This document shows, in pieces, positions 26,201 to 37,900 of a DNA stretch of 64,000 nucleotides. The DNA comes from Diplosphaera chodatii. Lineage: Eukaryota; Chlorophyta; Trebouxiophyceae; Prasiolales; Stichococcaceae. The notes below the pieces were generated by a model. That model saw only the letters and a program-made list of their open reading frames with translations, was not told the DNA's origin and ran no database searches. The first letter of the stretch is position 1. The number at the start of each line of letters is the position of its first letter. The stretch spans positions 1,798,001-1,862,000 of the forward strand of contig JAALGY010000057.1 of the NCBI GenBank assembly GCA_032358165.1. Reading direction: 5' to 3'. The translations under genes were made by a program, and so were the position numbers.

Positions 26201-29200
26201 GGATGTACGGCCGCAGAGCACCGAGGAGGAGGCACAAGCGGCCGAGGACCGCCTCGTGCGGGAGGCGAAGGAGCTGCAGGACCAGCTTGAGGAGGTCCGT
26301 CTTCACTTTCCGACACACCAAGCTGAGGTGTTGACCTGTGAAACAGAGGTGGCTTGGCTGCACCTGCGTGCTGGAGTCCCTGCAAACGGATTGCTGACAG
26401 TGGTCACACCAAGCAAAGCAGCACTTGAGTGACCCAATCATGTGGCTGCCGCCCCAGAGCACATCTGCAATCACATTGCATTGACCAAGACATGCCGGCC
26501 GCATCTTTCTGCTACAAGCGTCATCAGGGTCACGTAACGTATCACGTATTGCATGACCAGCGCTCACCTGTGGGTCTGCTCCCTTGTGACCCACAGGAGT
26601 ACAATGCAGACGGTCTGCTTGTCACGGCGGCCGACAGCATGGAGGCCGCACAGAAGGCGGATCGCATGCTGGAGAGGGAGGCTGCGGCCATTGAGAAGGC
26701 CCTGGAGCAGCAGCGGCAGGAGGAGTTCCAGCAACAGCAGCAGCAGGAGCAGGAATTCCAGCAGGTCAGCTGCCTTTGGATGCTGCGACTGAACAGTCAT
26801 ACCGTATGCATGGTCGACTGCGCCCACTTCAAGCAGGGGCGGAGTTGACCTCAACGCAATGTACTCCTGATTGTCGGGTTTGTTATCAGCTTGGCTCGAT
26901 GCAACTATTGCCCCTGTACAGGCGCTTATGTCAGCAGAGGCAGCAGAGGACGACGATGTTGCAGAAGCAGATGATGCTGATGAGGACGAGGCAGACGTTG
27001 TTGGCGAAGACTACGAGCAGTATGTTGACTCGGATGACGAGGACGACGAGGAGGTGCCATCAACTGCCAGCTGTGCATTAACCACAATGTGCTGCATTGC
27101 CTGTCTGACGTGCCATGGCACGCAGCATCACCAATGCAAAGCATGTGAAGTGTACTGCACCGGCCTTTGCCGCAGCACGCTGCAAGCATGGTGGAACCAC
27201 AACAGCGTGCATGGCTTCGTCCCAGGATGAGGATGACGACAGTGATGATGACTGGGAGGACGTGGCGAACTGGACGCCAGAGGAGCTGTGCCGCTCGGCG
27301 GAAGGCACCATCGTCTTCTCAGACGTCAACCTGCGCGCCGACACCTCGCCCACTGCAGTTCTCTTCCAGCAGGTAGGTGCCCTTGCTCGAGAGACTTTTT
27401 CGGGTCAGATGCCTGTTGGGACCTGCATCGCTGCAGCATCAGAGTGCACCAGCAGCCAACCTGGCTGCCAGGCATCGACTGTCACCAGCTGCAGTGCTGT
27501 TGTTATGCTGCAGCATGCCGTGTTTAGGCAGCCGCCGCTATAATGTGATGCTGAGCTGCAACGACATGCAGCCTGCTATGTTGCACAGGCAGGCGCAGTG
27601 GGCATGACGCAGGCCGGCATCCTGCGGCACCTTGTGAACCAGGCAGTGCTGCGGCGTGGCCTGCCGCCGCTGCCAGCACCCAGCACCGTCTCCTATGCAG
27701 AAGTAGAGGAAGCAGTGGCCAACGAAGAAGTGGTGAGCAGGAAAAGCAGCTTGATATGCCCGAAAGTACGACGGGGTTCTGTGATCCTAGGGCGCTTTTG
27801 CTGACTGTCAGCGACCCATAGGCCTGATGCTGCCAAGCACATGCAGAACCTGTAGGACATGTACGTTGAATATTTAAGAAGGCCTGTTACCGGGTGCAGG
27901 TCGAGGTCCTCGTCAGGGAGGATGAGGATGACCCGGACAGGCAGGAAGCTTTGAACGAGCTCCTGGCTCCCGAGCCGCAGTATTCAGCGCCACAGCAGGC
28001 ACAGCAGCAGAACCAATGGCAGCAGCAGCAGCCGCAGTGGCAGCCAGGGCAGCAGCAGCAGCAGTGGCAGCAGCAGCCGCTGCCGCCACAGCAGCAGGCA
28101 CAGCAGCAACAGCAGCAGGCAGCTCAGTGGCAGCCTGACGATGGCTGGGGCGGCTTTGGAGACCTGCCTGACATCAGCTCTCCGCAGCAGCGCGGTGCTT
28201 CGCGCCGCAATGCTGGGCCACCAGAGGACAGCGTGAGTGCTTTCCACGAGGAACTGCTGTCAAGCATGTCCATACTGGACCTCAGGTGTTGGGAACTCTG
28301 GCATTTGCAGTGGGCACTGCTGTACCGACGGCAGTCCATCACGAGGTGGTGGGCACATGTCGACCTTGAGTGTGCTCGTCATGGTGCAGGAGTGGCAGAG
28401 CCCGGCCACTCCCGCGGGCCTGACAGACCCAGAGGTCGACCGCTACCAGCCGCAGGGGGCCGCGCAGCAGCAGCCACAGCAGGCAGCGGGGGACTTTGCG
28501 TACCCTGAGCAGCAGACCATGCCCGACTATCTGACCGGTGCGCCGCATATGCTTCCTGGCTGCGCTCTGCAAGAACACATGCAACCACCAGCTGTTGACC
28601 CATCTATGCTGTCAGGCGGGCCGTAACCCCGAGAACGTTCTGCAAGCAGACGTCACATGTCATGCCGTCTCATGCGGTCAATGTACAGGGCTGGATGGGA
28701 GCGGCGCCGGCCAGCCCGGGCAGTACGGTGCACCGCAGGCAGCAGCTCCAGGCCAGCAGTGGCAGCAACAGCAGCCACTGCCACAGCAGCCGGACCAGGA
28801 CTCCCTGGACGACTGGCCGTCTGCACCCCCCGAGGAGCAGGCAAGCCTCTTGCCTATCGTACTGCATGCTTCATTTGCCAGTGGCTGGCTGTGCCGCCAA
28901 TCGTGTCTTCACCCGTGCCAATCCTTGAGGCAACGCAATATGATAGGCAACACGCTCGCGTTGCAACGCAGGGGCCGCAGGTGTGGGTGCTCATGGGCGG
29001 CGAGGGCGTCGGCCGGCAGGACGCGCTCGCTGCCGGCCGCTCAGCTTACCTGGCGTTGGCAGGTCTGCCATCCGACGCTGGCACCTGAACACTGCAGAGT
29101 ACCTCAATGATCTCAACTGTGCAGCTGGGGGACTGTGGCGCCTGTGTTGCAGAGGGTGCAGAGGATTGTCCACCACACTCAATCAATCTCACCTCATTGG

Positions 29201-32200
29201 CAGTGCTTTTCTGGACCATAGTCTTGGTTGGCTTGTTGTTGATGCCTTGCATCCTGCAACCCGATGCAGGTCCTGCCGGCACTGGCGCGTCACCCTTCTT
29301 GCTGACGCCATTTGCTGCCGGCACGGCGGAGATCGACCGCCGGCGAGAGCTCCTGCGCAAACGCAACCAGCGGCTCAAGATCGGCTTTGATGAGGCGGAT
29401 CTGCCACCCGAACAGCAGCTTGACTACATCAGGTGTCCAAAGCTTGCTGCTGATTGCAATCCGCCAAACAGTGTATCGACTGCATGCACTGCGTGAATGA
29501 ACTCTGCAGCTGCTCTCACACCGTCGCTCTTGAGCCGTTTTGATCACGGCGGTATCGCAGCTTCCGATGGCAACATTACTTTCAGACTTTACCGCTCCGT
29601 GCTGTTATCAACTATCACGCCCTGCACTATCAACTATCATGCCCTGCAGGTCCCCAGTGGCGCAGGAGCACCGGGAGCTCAGCACAGCCGGCGTCTGGTG
29701 GCTGCCATACGGCATGGCGCTGGCCAACAGCTGCGAGGCCATTGCAGAGGAGGCGGACAAGCTGCTTGCGATCTCCACGACAGCAGACCATGTCCTGCCC
29801 TCCAATGCTGGCCACCAGGTGAAGCCTCGGTCTGTGACGGCGCCATCCTGTACGACTGCTATATGCCAGGCATGCAGCAACTGCTGCAGCTGCGCCGATC
29901 TGCACCAGCAGCTGTGTTCATGCCTGGACGCACAGGGCTGCTGCGCTTCCTGCGGGCCACATGCCTGCAACAGCCAAGCTGCGGTTGTTGACGTGTGGTC
30001 TATTGCCTTGTTTGCAGGAGGCAGTGCGTGCAGACACGCAGCGCCAGTTGGCGCAAGCCGGCGTCGAGGGGGTGGGTGCCCTCTTCGGCAGCCCGGTGGC
30101 ACCACCACTGGTCCCCAGGTGCAGTCGACATGCATGCTTCAGCCATGGCGGGCCCGAACAAACTGCTGTCAGTGTGTTGGCACAATCAGCAGATTGGTGT
30201 GGCGCAGAGACGAGACCAAAGTAGGTTGTTCTGCCGACGGGCTGGCGTCCTGGATGTGCAGGTACATGGATCTTGAGGCCTTCGTGGAGGAGGCGACTGT
30301 GGCGCGCGCGGTGGTGTGGCTGTCGTTGCAGGGCGGTGGTGCTACAGGGCAGCTGCAGCAGTGGCTGGAAGACTATCATGTACCCTTCGTTGGTGAGCAC
30401 CCCGAACAGGCTCCTGTGGCACTGCTTCAGCACCTTTGTTGACCCTGTCATCATCGCACTTCATAACAACAAAGTTGGTATCCTCTGCTGCCGGCGGTGA
30501 TGCATCCAAAGCATAGTTCACCTGAGGGCGCACCTTGCGTGTGTGCGCCCCGGTGCTGACAATCTCCGAAGAACATCTGAGCCGAAGCAGCAGCAGGGTC
30601 CGATTGGAGGGTCGTGTGGGAAGTGCTCTTGCAGTTTGACACAAGCACAGGCAGTGATGCACCAAAGCATAGTTCACCTGAGGGCATGCCGTGCGTGTGC
30701 GCGCCCCGGTGCTGACAAACTCCGAAGAACAATCTGAGCCTGTGCAGCCTCATGTGCACTACCAGCGGTGCCTTGCCCCGAAGCGCATGCATGTGATCAA
30801 AGCTGAGAGGTCAGCGTTTGAAGCCGCTGCCGATGCAGGCCTGAGCGCCGTGTCGGCGGACACTTGCTCGAGCCGGTGGGAGGTGGCCACCCGCCTGGGC
30901 GACCTGGACCTGCACGGGGTGACCACCGCGCCGCGGCACCTGGTGACGCAGGACGACCTGTTCCCGGCGCTGCAGGGCGAGGAGGCGGCGGCCGCCCTGT
31001 GGCAGCACCTGGGCGACAGAGTCGGTGCGGCGCACATGCTTGTGTTGACACCTCATGCTTAGGGGCCCTCGAAGTACCAGGGTATTGCAGGGCGGCCAAG
31101 GGCCGCACCCGCTGCAGAGTCTCCAGCACTGTGTGGGCCACTCAACTGCTGGATGTCCAGGCGCGACGGGGGCCGCCACCAGCACGCTGTCCATCCGGCC
31201 GACCGCCAGCTGCGGTGCAGCCGGGGTCGCGGTGCTGCAGAGCGCCGAGGACCTGGCCTGGTGTGTGCAACTGCAGTCGGGATCTGTGAGCTGTGCTCAC
31301 GATGCCGATGTGCAGCTGTCATGCACAATGCCATGCTGACCATACAACAGCCTCATGGCAAGTGACAAACCTTGTTGTAGTGTCCTCAGCGGTGGTGACT
31401 CACTGCGCAGGTATGCTCGTGCACTGGCAGAGTCATGGCACCGGATGCCGTCTGACACGCTGTCCACGCCGCACGAACCAATCCCCATGCCGTGGCCGCC
31501 CGTCAACAGCTTCATGCTGGAGCCATATATCAACCCTCACAGGTGCGCTCCTTCCAGTCCTTGATCAGTTGATGCAGCACAATAGCGTGGTGTAGGGCAG
31601 GGATGCGTTCTCGTTGGAACACCGCCCGCATCGTGTACTCATGGTGTGGTCCCAGTCGCACCAGCAGCAGCCCATCGCACCCAGAAGCCGCTTTGGGTGG
31701 CTGTGTAGACGATATGGATCGAAGCCCAAACTCCACAGCACACTGCAAAGCAGGATCCTCCATTGCATGACACAGCCGTTCCACATGGTCTGGGGCGTCA
31801 GCTGCTGAGGCGCCGGGTGCTGTTGCAGCATCGTGCTGCGGGAGGGGCAGGGCGGCGCGGCGCCGGCGCTGCAGTGGGCGGACGACTCCCACTGGGCGCG
31901 CGTCACCTGGTCCCTGGTCGGGCAGCGCGGCAACATGCGGGTACTGCCGGCGATGCTGCACGCGGCGCGCGCGGACGCCGACGGCAACCTAATGGTGCGC
32001 TCACCCTACCATTTGCTGCCTCCTCCTGTGAACATCCATTAAACCTCCAACCCGACTCGGATTGCTGCACGTTATATGCTTGATCAGAGCTCCAGATGGA
32101 CATCAACTCCAGATGGACTGCAGATGGACATCGCGCACAGGTGTGCTGACTGAGTTTCGTTTGAGCCTGATGTGCACTTGTGCCAGATCTACAAGGGCAG

Positions 32201-33281
32201 ACGGTTGTCATGAAGGCTGATGTATGTGCTCGTTCACCCCAGCAGGAGGGGGCGCCGGAGGTGCGGTACACGCCGGTGCCCGAGGCCATCATCAATGGCG
32301 CGGCGCAGCAGGCGGCGATGCGCCGCGTGAAGGACATCTCCCTGCAGCTGGCGCTGCGCAGCGCCGCCACGATGCACACCTTCGTGCAGGCCGAGTCGGG
32401 GGATGTCGTCATGGTGGACGTGGTGCCTGGCGCGGACCTCACCCCAGGCTCTATATTCTTGACCCAGGTGCATGGGGGATACACCATGATCACCCAATGC
32501 AGTATCCCTGCACAGTCGTCAGCCTACAGCAGGACTGACTGCCAGGATCTGCGCGAAACCTCCACATGGCTCGCAGCCTGATCTGTGAGCTGGCAATGCC
32601 TGGATCTCGGCACCTACACCTCCAAGTTGTCATGTGATTGCCGGCCATACTGCGCTGGAGGCCGCTTCATGGATGTGCCTTGCGCACGAGCGCCGCTGGC
32701 CAGGGCTTGCTGCTAAATTGCTCCTGACCTCGCCTGCACACACTGTCTGAAATGCCTACTGACTGGTGTTGCATGCGATGCAGTGTCTCGCGCACGAGCC
32801 GCCGCTGTCGGCCGCGCATGTGGCGCGGCTGCTCGTGCAGGAGGCGGTCTACGCCAACAACAAGCTGCCAGACCCACTGCCAGCGCCGGCCGACCTCCGC
32901 GACCCCTTCTCAGACGAGGACGACAGGGAGCAGGGTGACTCCGACAGGCGCGTGGCTGCCCAACTGCCCATTTTGACATTGAAGATCCTGCCCACCGATA
33001 CCTGCATGTCCGAGGACTGTGCAGCTGGCTGTGTGGCCAGCATCGCTGCGTTCAAGCATGTGTTTGAGTGGCCACTTGGCAGTATCCACATGGGTTCACA
33101 GCTGTGTCGGACATGCAGGTTGGAATATGGCTACGACGGTGGCACGCCAGGCAATGATCAGGACCAGTGGCAGCTGCGCAAAGACTGGCAGGATTCAGAC
33201 GCCTTTGGTCAGTTCCAGTCCGTCAACACAGCGGCTGGGCCACAGACACCACAGACGAATGAAGGCTTCAACAGCTTCTGA
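20280..33281 (+). CDS. SAP-domain / tandem D-Ala-D-Ala ligase (ATP-grasp) fusion
   Basis: A very large gene of about 36 exons. The start is unresolved: the frame of the exon ending at 20744 is open back to Met 20280. The N-terminal part (20846-23311) has SAP-like helices (KLSIAELLTQLRLRGSK) and a Gln-rich tail. Ligase domain A starts in 23524-23685 (VALVVGGPGTAAARM) and continues with SVAHGAWGERGQLH, FYVKPAVGSGSEAV and LRDYARIDGW (26133-26294). About 165 acidic, Gln-rich residues (26170-27290) then interrupt it before TIVFSDVNLRADTSP. A Gln-rich linker (27900-28840) leads to domain B: WVLMGGEGVGRQD, LSLQGGGATGQL, TLSIRPTASCGAAGVAV and VDVVPGADLTPG. The stop is at 33279-33281. Domain A keeps the ATP-binding Lys; B has Arg there and lacks the His-Gly and Asn residues, so B looks inactive. 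Plant homologues are also tandem and plastid-targeted. Junctions near 25487-25600, 31025 and 32950 are tentative. A split into two genes is possible but not favoured. Confidence 0.75.
27979..28128 (+). repeat. Gln-rich CAG-repeat coding tract
   Basis: An interrupted CAG/CAA-rich stretch encodes a Gln/Trp/Pro linker with repeated QWQQQ and QQQQ blocks between the two ligase domains. A second, shorter Gln-rich block lies at 28740-28800. The opposite strand gives artefactual poly-Ala and poly-Leu frames. Confidence 0.85.
30498..30740 (+). repeat. Two ~86-bp direct repeats in an intron
   Basis: The segment 30498-30583 recurs at 30655-30740 with only a few differences. Both contain CAAAGCATAGTTCACCTGAG and CCCCGGTGCTGACAA. 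They lie 157 bases apart in the intron that follows the exon ending at 30392 of the ligase gene. This is a local duplication. No coding role is seen. Confidence 0.85.
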
Positions 33282-33588
33282 TCATTGGGTCACCAGCAGC
33301 AGCACTACAGGCATGCCAGGCGGGCAGGACCAGTATCCCATAGGCAGACAAAGGGCTTCAGGCAAATCCCATTTGGACTTGCCAATGAACTTTTCCATCC
33401 TGATTGAATTGTTGTTCAGACAAGCTCAGAGAAGCATGTGAAGTGACGTTTGCAAGTGGACGCAACCAGGCCTTATTCGTCAGCCCATCACATATGCTAC
33501 TGATCATCCTGTTGGGATGGCCACAGCAATAGTGGCAATGCAATGCCTGACTGCTGATCGCACCGCCATGCACAAACAGACGAGTCCA
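33282..33588. other. Convergent 3' ends, nothing recognised
   Basis: About 307 bases between the stop of the ligase gene and the stop of the minus-strand small plastid protein. It is expected to hold the two 3' untranslated regions. Confidence 0.35.
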
Positions 33589-34336
33589 TCACCCGATGTG
33601 ACAGTCGCCATCTGCTATCTCTATGGGCAGCGGCTCGCCTTGCACATTTCGCTGCTGCCACTTCTCAAACATGGAATATACCTCCGCTGTAGACCTCATT
33701 TCAAAGCCGCTGGTCCTGTCATCTTCGGGAAAGTCGCCAGAACTGACAACGCCTGGCCGCCGTCGGCGTCCTGTCAACGGCCCTGAGCGCAATGCGTCCT
33801 CCGGCTGCTCCAAGGCTGGACCACCACCGGCAGCAGCTTCCCGAAAGTCCACTGCATCATCGCCGCCACTGCCCTGCCGCTGCTGCTGCAAACGCTCAAA
33901 CAGCTCATAAACCTCTGCCGTTGATCGCATTTCAAAATTGCCACGCCGCTGCGGGTCGTCCTGCACCGGTGTGTCAGCTGCTTGCTCTGGAAAGTGCCGC
34001 AAACCTGCAGCATGACAGCAGCAGCTGTACAAGATGCTCGCACGGCATTGGCGTACTGCAGGAGAGTCGTTGCACATCGCAGGATACCCTTCAGAAGACA
34101 CATGGCTTTGCCTGCACTGTCACTTGCGGTGGCCCGGTTGTAAGGTCAGTCGCAGCACACACACAAGACATACCGGTGCCGGGCGCCTCCTCTCCCCAGG
34201 CTGGAATGTCCCTTCGAGCTGCTCTCAGGTGCGTGGCGCTGCGAGTGGTGCATGCAGGCGAGAGGCTTGATGCTCTCAGGCCTGCTAGCGTGCATGCGCT
34301 GTGAGCTGAGCCCCGAAGCAACCCAGGTGGTCCCAT
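33589..34336 (-). CDS. Predicted plastid protein with duplicated EMRSTAEVY motif
   Basis: Two minus-strand exons, 34336-34174 and 34004-33589, share a split Gly codon and give 192 residues. The first 45 or so residues are a typical transit peptide: Ser, Ala, Thr and Arg-rich, no acidic residue before ARRDIPAWGEE. The mature part has GNFEMRSTAEVYELFERLQQ near residue 80 and, about 70 residues later, GFEMRSTAEVYSMFEKWQQ. The two amphipathic helices are nearly identical, and an acidic-basic, Gly-rich linker with GRRRRPG joins them. The protein ends PIEIADGDCHIG. I do not recognise the family. Two copies of one helix in a short, otherwise disordered plastid protein suggest a bivalent linker or scaffold, but that is inference. 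It is read divergently from the FtsH gene. Confidence 0.7.
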
Positions 34337-34950
34337 GCTGCACACTGCCTCGATGGCAACGACGACCACTCAACCTGCAATACGTCGCCTGTGGAACTTA
34401 TACAATCATGACATGTAAGGCAGAAACTGGGTGTAATGCGGTCAACGGAACACATAGTCGCCTTCACGCCAGCTCAATCAACCTTGCCACGTGGCATGCA
34501 CGAGCTTCGTGAAGAGGGTGGATGGTCCCAGCAAGCGAGCAGGTTCAACTGAACGTCCGCGTTTCTCCTTCTTGCTTGTCACGGTGGTCCACCACACATT
34601 TGCCTGCGCCCTGTTGACAGCAAGCTACTCTCCGCTGTTGACACGCCCACGTGTGCCTGCATCACAACAGAGCATTGGCACTTGCAACGCCGACGCACAG
34701 CGTTTACGAAGCAGCGGATAGAAGCGGGCGTTTTCTGCCTGCGCTGCCATGCAGCAACAAGGCAGCAGGCTGCTTCGGCAGGTGGGCATGTAGAGGCTGC
34801 CTCTGTCTTGGAGTTCATGTTGTGCGGCCACACACTAGCACGACGACTGCACAGTGCTAAGCTGTAACCTTGGACATGTGTCATGCCGCTGACAATGGCA
34901 AAGCTGCAATGCATCATGACATGCATGACATCTTTTGCAGAGTCGCCAAC
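34337..34950. promoter_or_regulatory. Divergent region before FtsH gene
   Basis: About 610 bases between the start of the small plastid protein and the first Met assigned to FtsH. It may contain an unrecognised first exon of FtsH carrying the mitochondrial presequence. The frame before 34951 is open with no Met back to about 34903. Confidence 0.3.
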
Positions 34951-37900
34951 ATGTCTGCTACGCTTACTGGTCAGCGCGATATGGAAAGGTGCAATGACCT
35001 CGCGCAGGTGTTTGCGAACGCCGCGAAGCAGTATCTGTCCGGGGTCGCAGCAGAGGGCAGGGCCGGGGGCGCCTCCAGCTCGGCGGTGCGGGGTGCGCTG
35101 CAGCAGCGGCGGCAGTTCTACCCGGGCAATGTCAACCTCCGAGGGGACGCCAGCCAGCAGGTGCATGTCATCCTGATCGCATAATCACTCGTCAGCTTGC
35201 AGCTGCTGTCCTTGCTTACTCACCAGGTTTGCACCGCCGTGCCTGCTGTCCTGGCATGAGCCAGAGCCTGACCACACGACTGCGTCCCCGCAGGCAGCGC
35301 AGCTCAGGGAGTTCAACAGGCGGGGCGACCCGGAGGCAGTCATCCGCGCCTTTGAGAGCGGCGCGGCAGTGTCCAGCGAGGAGACGCTCGGCGAGTATGT
35401 GAAGGCGCTCGTCAAAGTGGACCGCCTGGACAGCTCCTCCCTGATGCAGACGCTGCAGGTGGGCTCTTGCAGCTGTGCTTGCCATCGGGGGCTTTGCTCA
35501 ATGTCCAGTCATTTCGCTGAGTGCTTACAGGGGCAACGTGGCAGTGGCACACTTGCTCTGCAGCTACAATGTCGGCGTCATCTTCGACTTCACTGCGGAC
35601 TCGTGTTTGCGTCGTTCCTGATCTCGCGGCTGGCAGCTCTAGTTATTTGGTTGCATGCAGAGAGGGGCAGAGACAGCGCGCGTGGGAGCACACAGCAGCA
35701 TGGCCAGCAGCGGCCTGCGCATGGCACCGCAGCAGTATGCAGAGGCAGCACCGTCAGCGGTGGGACGCATGATGGGTGGCGCGGCTGGCGCAGAGCTGGG
35801 GTCATCCAAGTCGCCGCTGTATGTGACACAGGTGCTCACACTGCAGCTTGAGAACATGGTCCGTGCACTAACAAGTGTGGTGTGTGTGCATCCACCTGCG
35901 TGTGACATTGCGGGCGGCTTTGCCTCCCATGTTGCTGCCTTGCATCATGTGCAGGCAGAGCCATCGATGTTCGGGCAGCTGTGGAAGACAGTGCGCACAC
36001 TGGGTGTGGCTTTCCTTCTGCTCAGCGGGCTGGGGGCACTAATGGAGGAGAAGGGGCTGTCCCGCGGCATGCTGGCCAATCCTGACATGAAGCCCCAGCT
36101 GGAGACCACCACCAAATTTTCGGACGTCAAGGGCGTCGATGAGGCCAAGGTGTGACATGACGTGCTCCATCTTTTTGACTTTTGAGGCTCCTGCACCAGC
36201 TTGTGCTTAGGTTTGGCGTCACACAAGCGGATTGCTTTGCCTAGGAGGGTATCAGTGCAGCACCCAAGCACTGCCTAGGCCCGGTGCTCTGACCATCTGG
36301 CAATATGCCCTTCAGGCAGAGCTGGAGGAAGTCGTGCAGTACCTCCGGGACCCGGAGAAGTACACGACGCTAGGCGGCAAGCTGCCCAAGGGCGTGCTGC
36401 TGGTGGGGCCGCCGGGCACAGGCAAGACGATGCTGGCGCGTGCGGTCGCTGGCGAGGCAGGCGTCCCCTTCTTCTACTGCTCAGGTACTGAACTGCAGTA
36501 GATGACGAGTGTAGAGTGACATACAAAAGTGGTCTGGGCTCGGCGACGTGACTGCACTGTCCAAGAACCTGAGCCAGCCACACTGCTGCTCTGCAGGCAG
36601 CGAGTTCGAGGAGATGTTTGTGGGGGTGGGCGCAAGGCGGGTGCGGGACCTCTTTGCAGCGGCCAAGAAGGCGTCCCCGTGCATCGTGTTCATTGACGAG
36701 ATCGATGCTGTGGGCGGCAGCCGGAATCCAAAGGTGGGCCGCGCAGTGGTTCACTGCGAAATTTGTTTGGCCATCAGTTTTTGCGGTCATGTGCTGTTGA
36801 TGGGTCAGTTCCGCAAAATGACAATGTGAGATATCATTCTTCCCATCGATGTGCAGGACCAGCAGTATGTGAAGATGACTCTGAACCAGCTGCTGGTGGA
36901 GCTGGATGGCTTCAAGCCATCAGAAGGTATATCAGTTTTGGTCGGCTTGACAGCTAAGGGCAGTGCAATGCAGCTTTGAAGTGCAGACACACATGGCCAC
37001 CTGCTGTTGGCAGGGGTCTGCTTCCTGCTTCTTACAAGGTCGTGTGTGCAGGCGTCATCTGCATGGCAGCGACCAACTTCCCAGAGTCACTGGACAAGGC
37101 GCTGGTGCGGCCGGGGCGCTTCGACTGGCATGTCACGGTGAGGCCACCTGTTTGTGGCTTGTTCATCCCGTGCACCCTGCCGGCATCCGTCCTTTCACAG
37201 TGACTGCCGCCAGAGCTCAGGCAATGGCTTTTTACAAACGGCTCAGGTGCCCAACCCCGACATCAAGGGCCGCACAGAGATCCTGGCGTCGCACTTCAAG
37301 AATGTGCCCCGTGCACCTGACGTGGACCTCGGGGTGGGCGCCCACACTACCAGTCGTCTCATGCATTTCGATGATGCGCACTCATGTACGCCTGCTGCGT
37401 GCCTGTGGTCACCACTGCCCAAGCAACAGGCTGCAATGCGTCGGCGCAGGTCATTGCCCGTGGCACGCCGGGCTTCAGCGGAGCGGACCTGGCCAACCTG
37501 GTCAACATCGCCGCGCTCAGGGCAGCCCGGGAGAACGCCGTCTCCGTGACGCAGGTGTGGCCGCTCGGACGCTGCCCGTCCAGCAGCCCATCCACTGTGA
37601 TGGCCTGCGTTATCGAGGTGATTGGTTGTTGCGGAGCGGCGAGCAAGGCTGGGCGTTGATGCACCTGCAGGCGGCCCTGGAGTACGCGAAGGACCGCATC
37701 CTGATGGGGGCGGAGCGCAAGTCGGCGGTGCTGAGCGACTCGGGGCGGCGGCTGACGGCGTACCACGAGGGCGGCCACGCGCTGGTGGCGGTGCACACCC
37801 GCGGCGCGCACCCCGTGCACAAGGCCACCATCGTGCCGCGAGGTGCTGGGGTGCTGCTGCTGGCGCACACGGGGCTTTTGCACAGTTGGGCCAGAAGTTT

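Noticed and set aside
27913..28247. Poly-Ala and poly-Leu frames opposite the Gln-rich tract
   Set aside because: They are translations of the complementary strand of CAG-type repeats within a supported exon.
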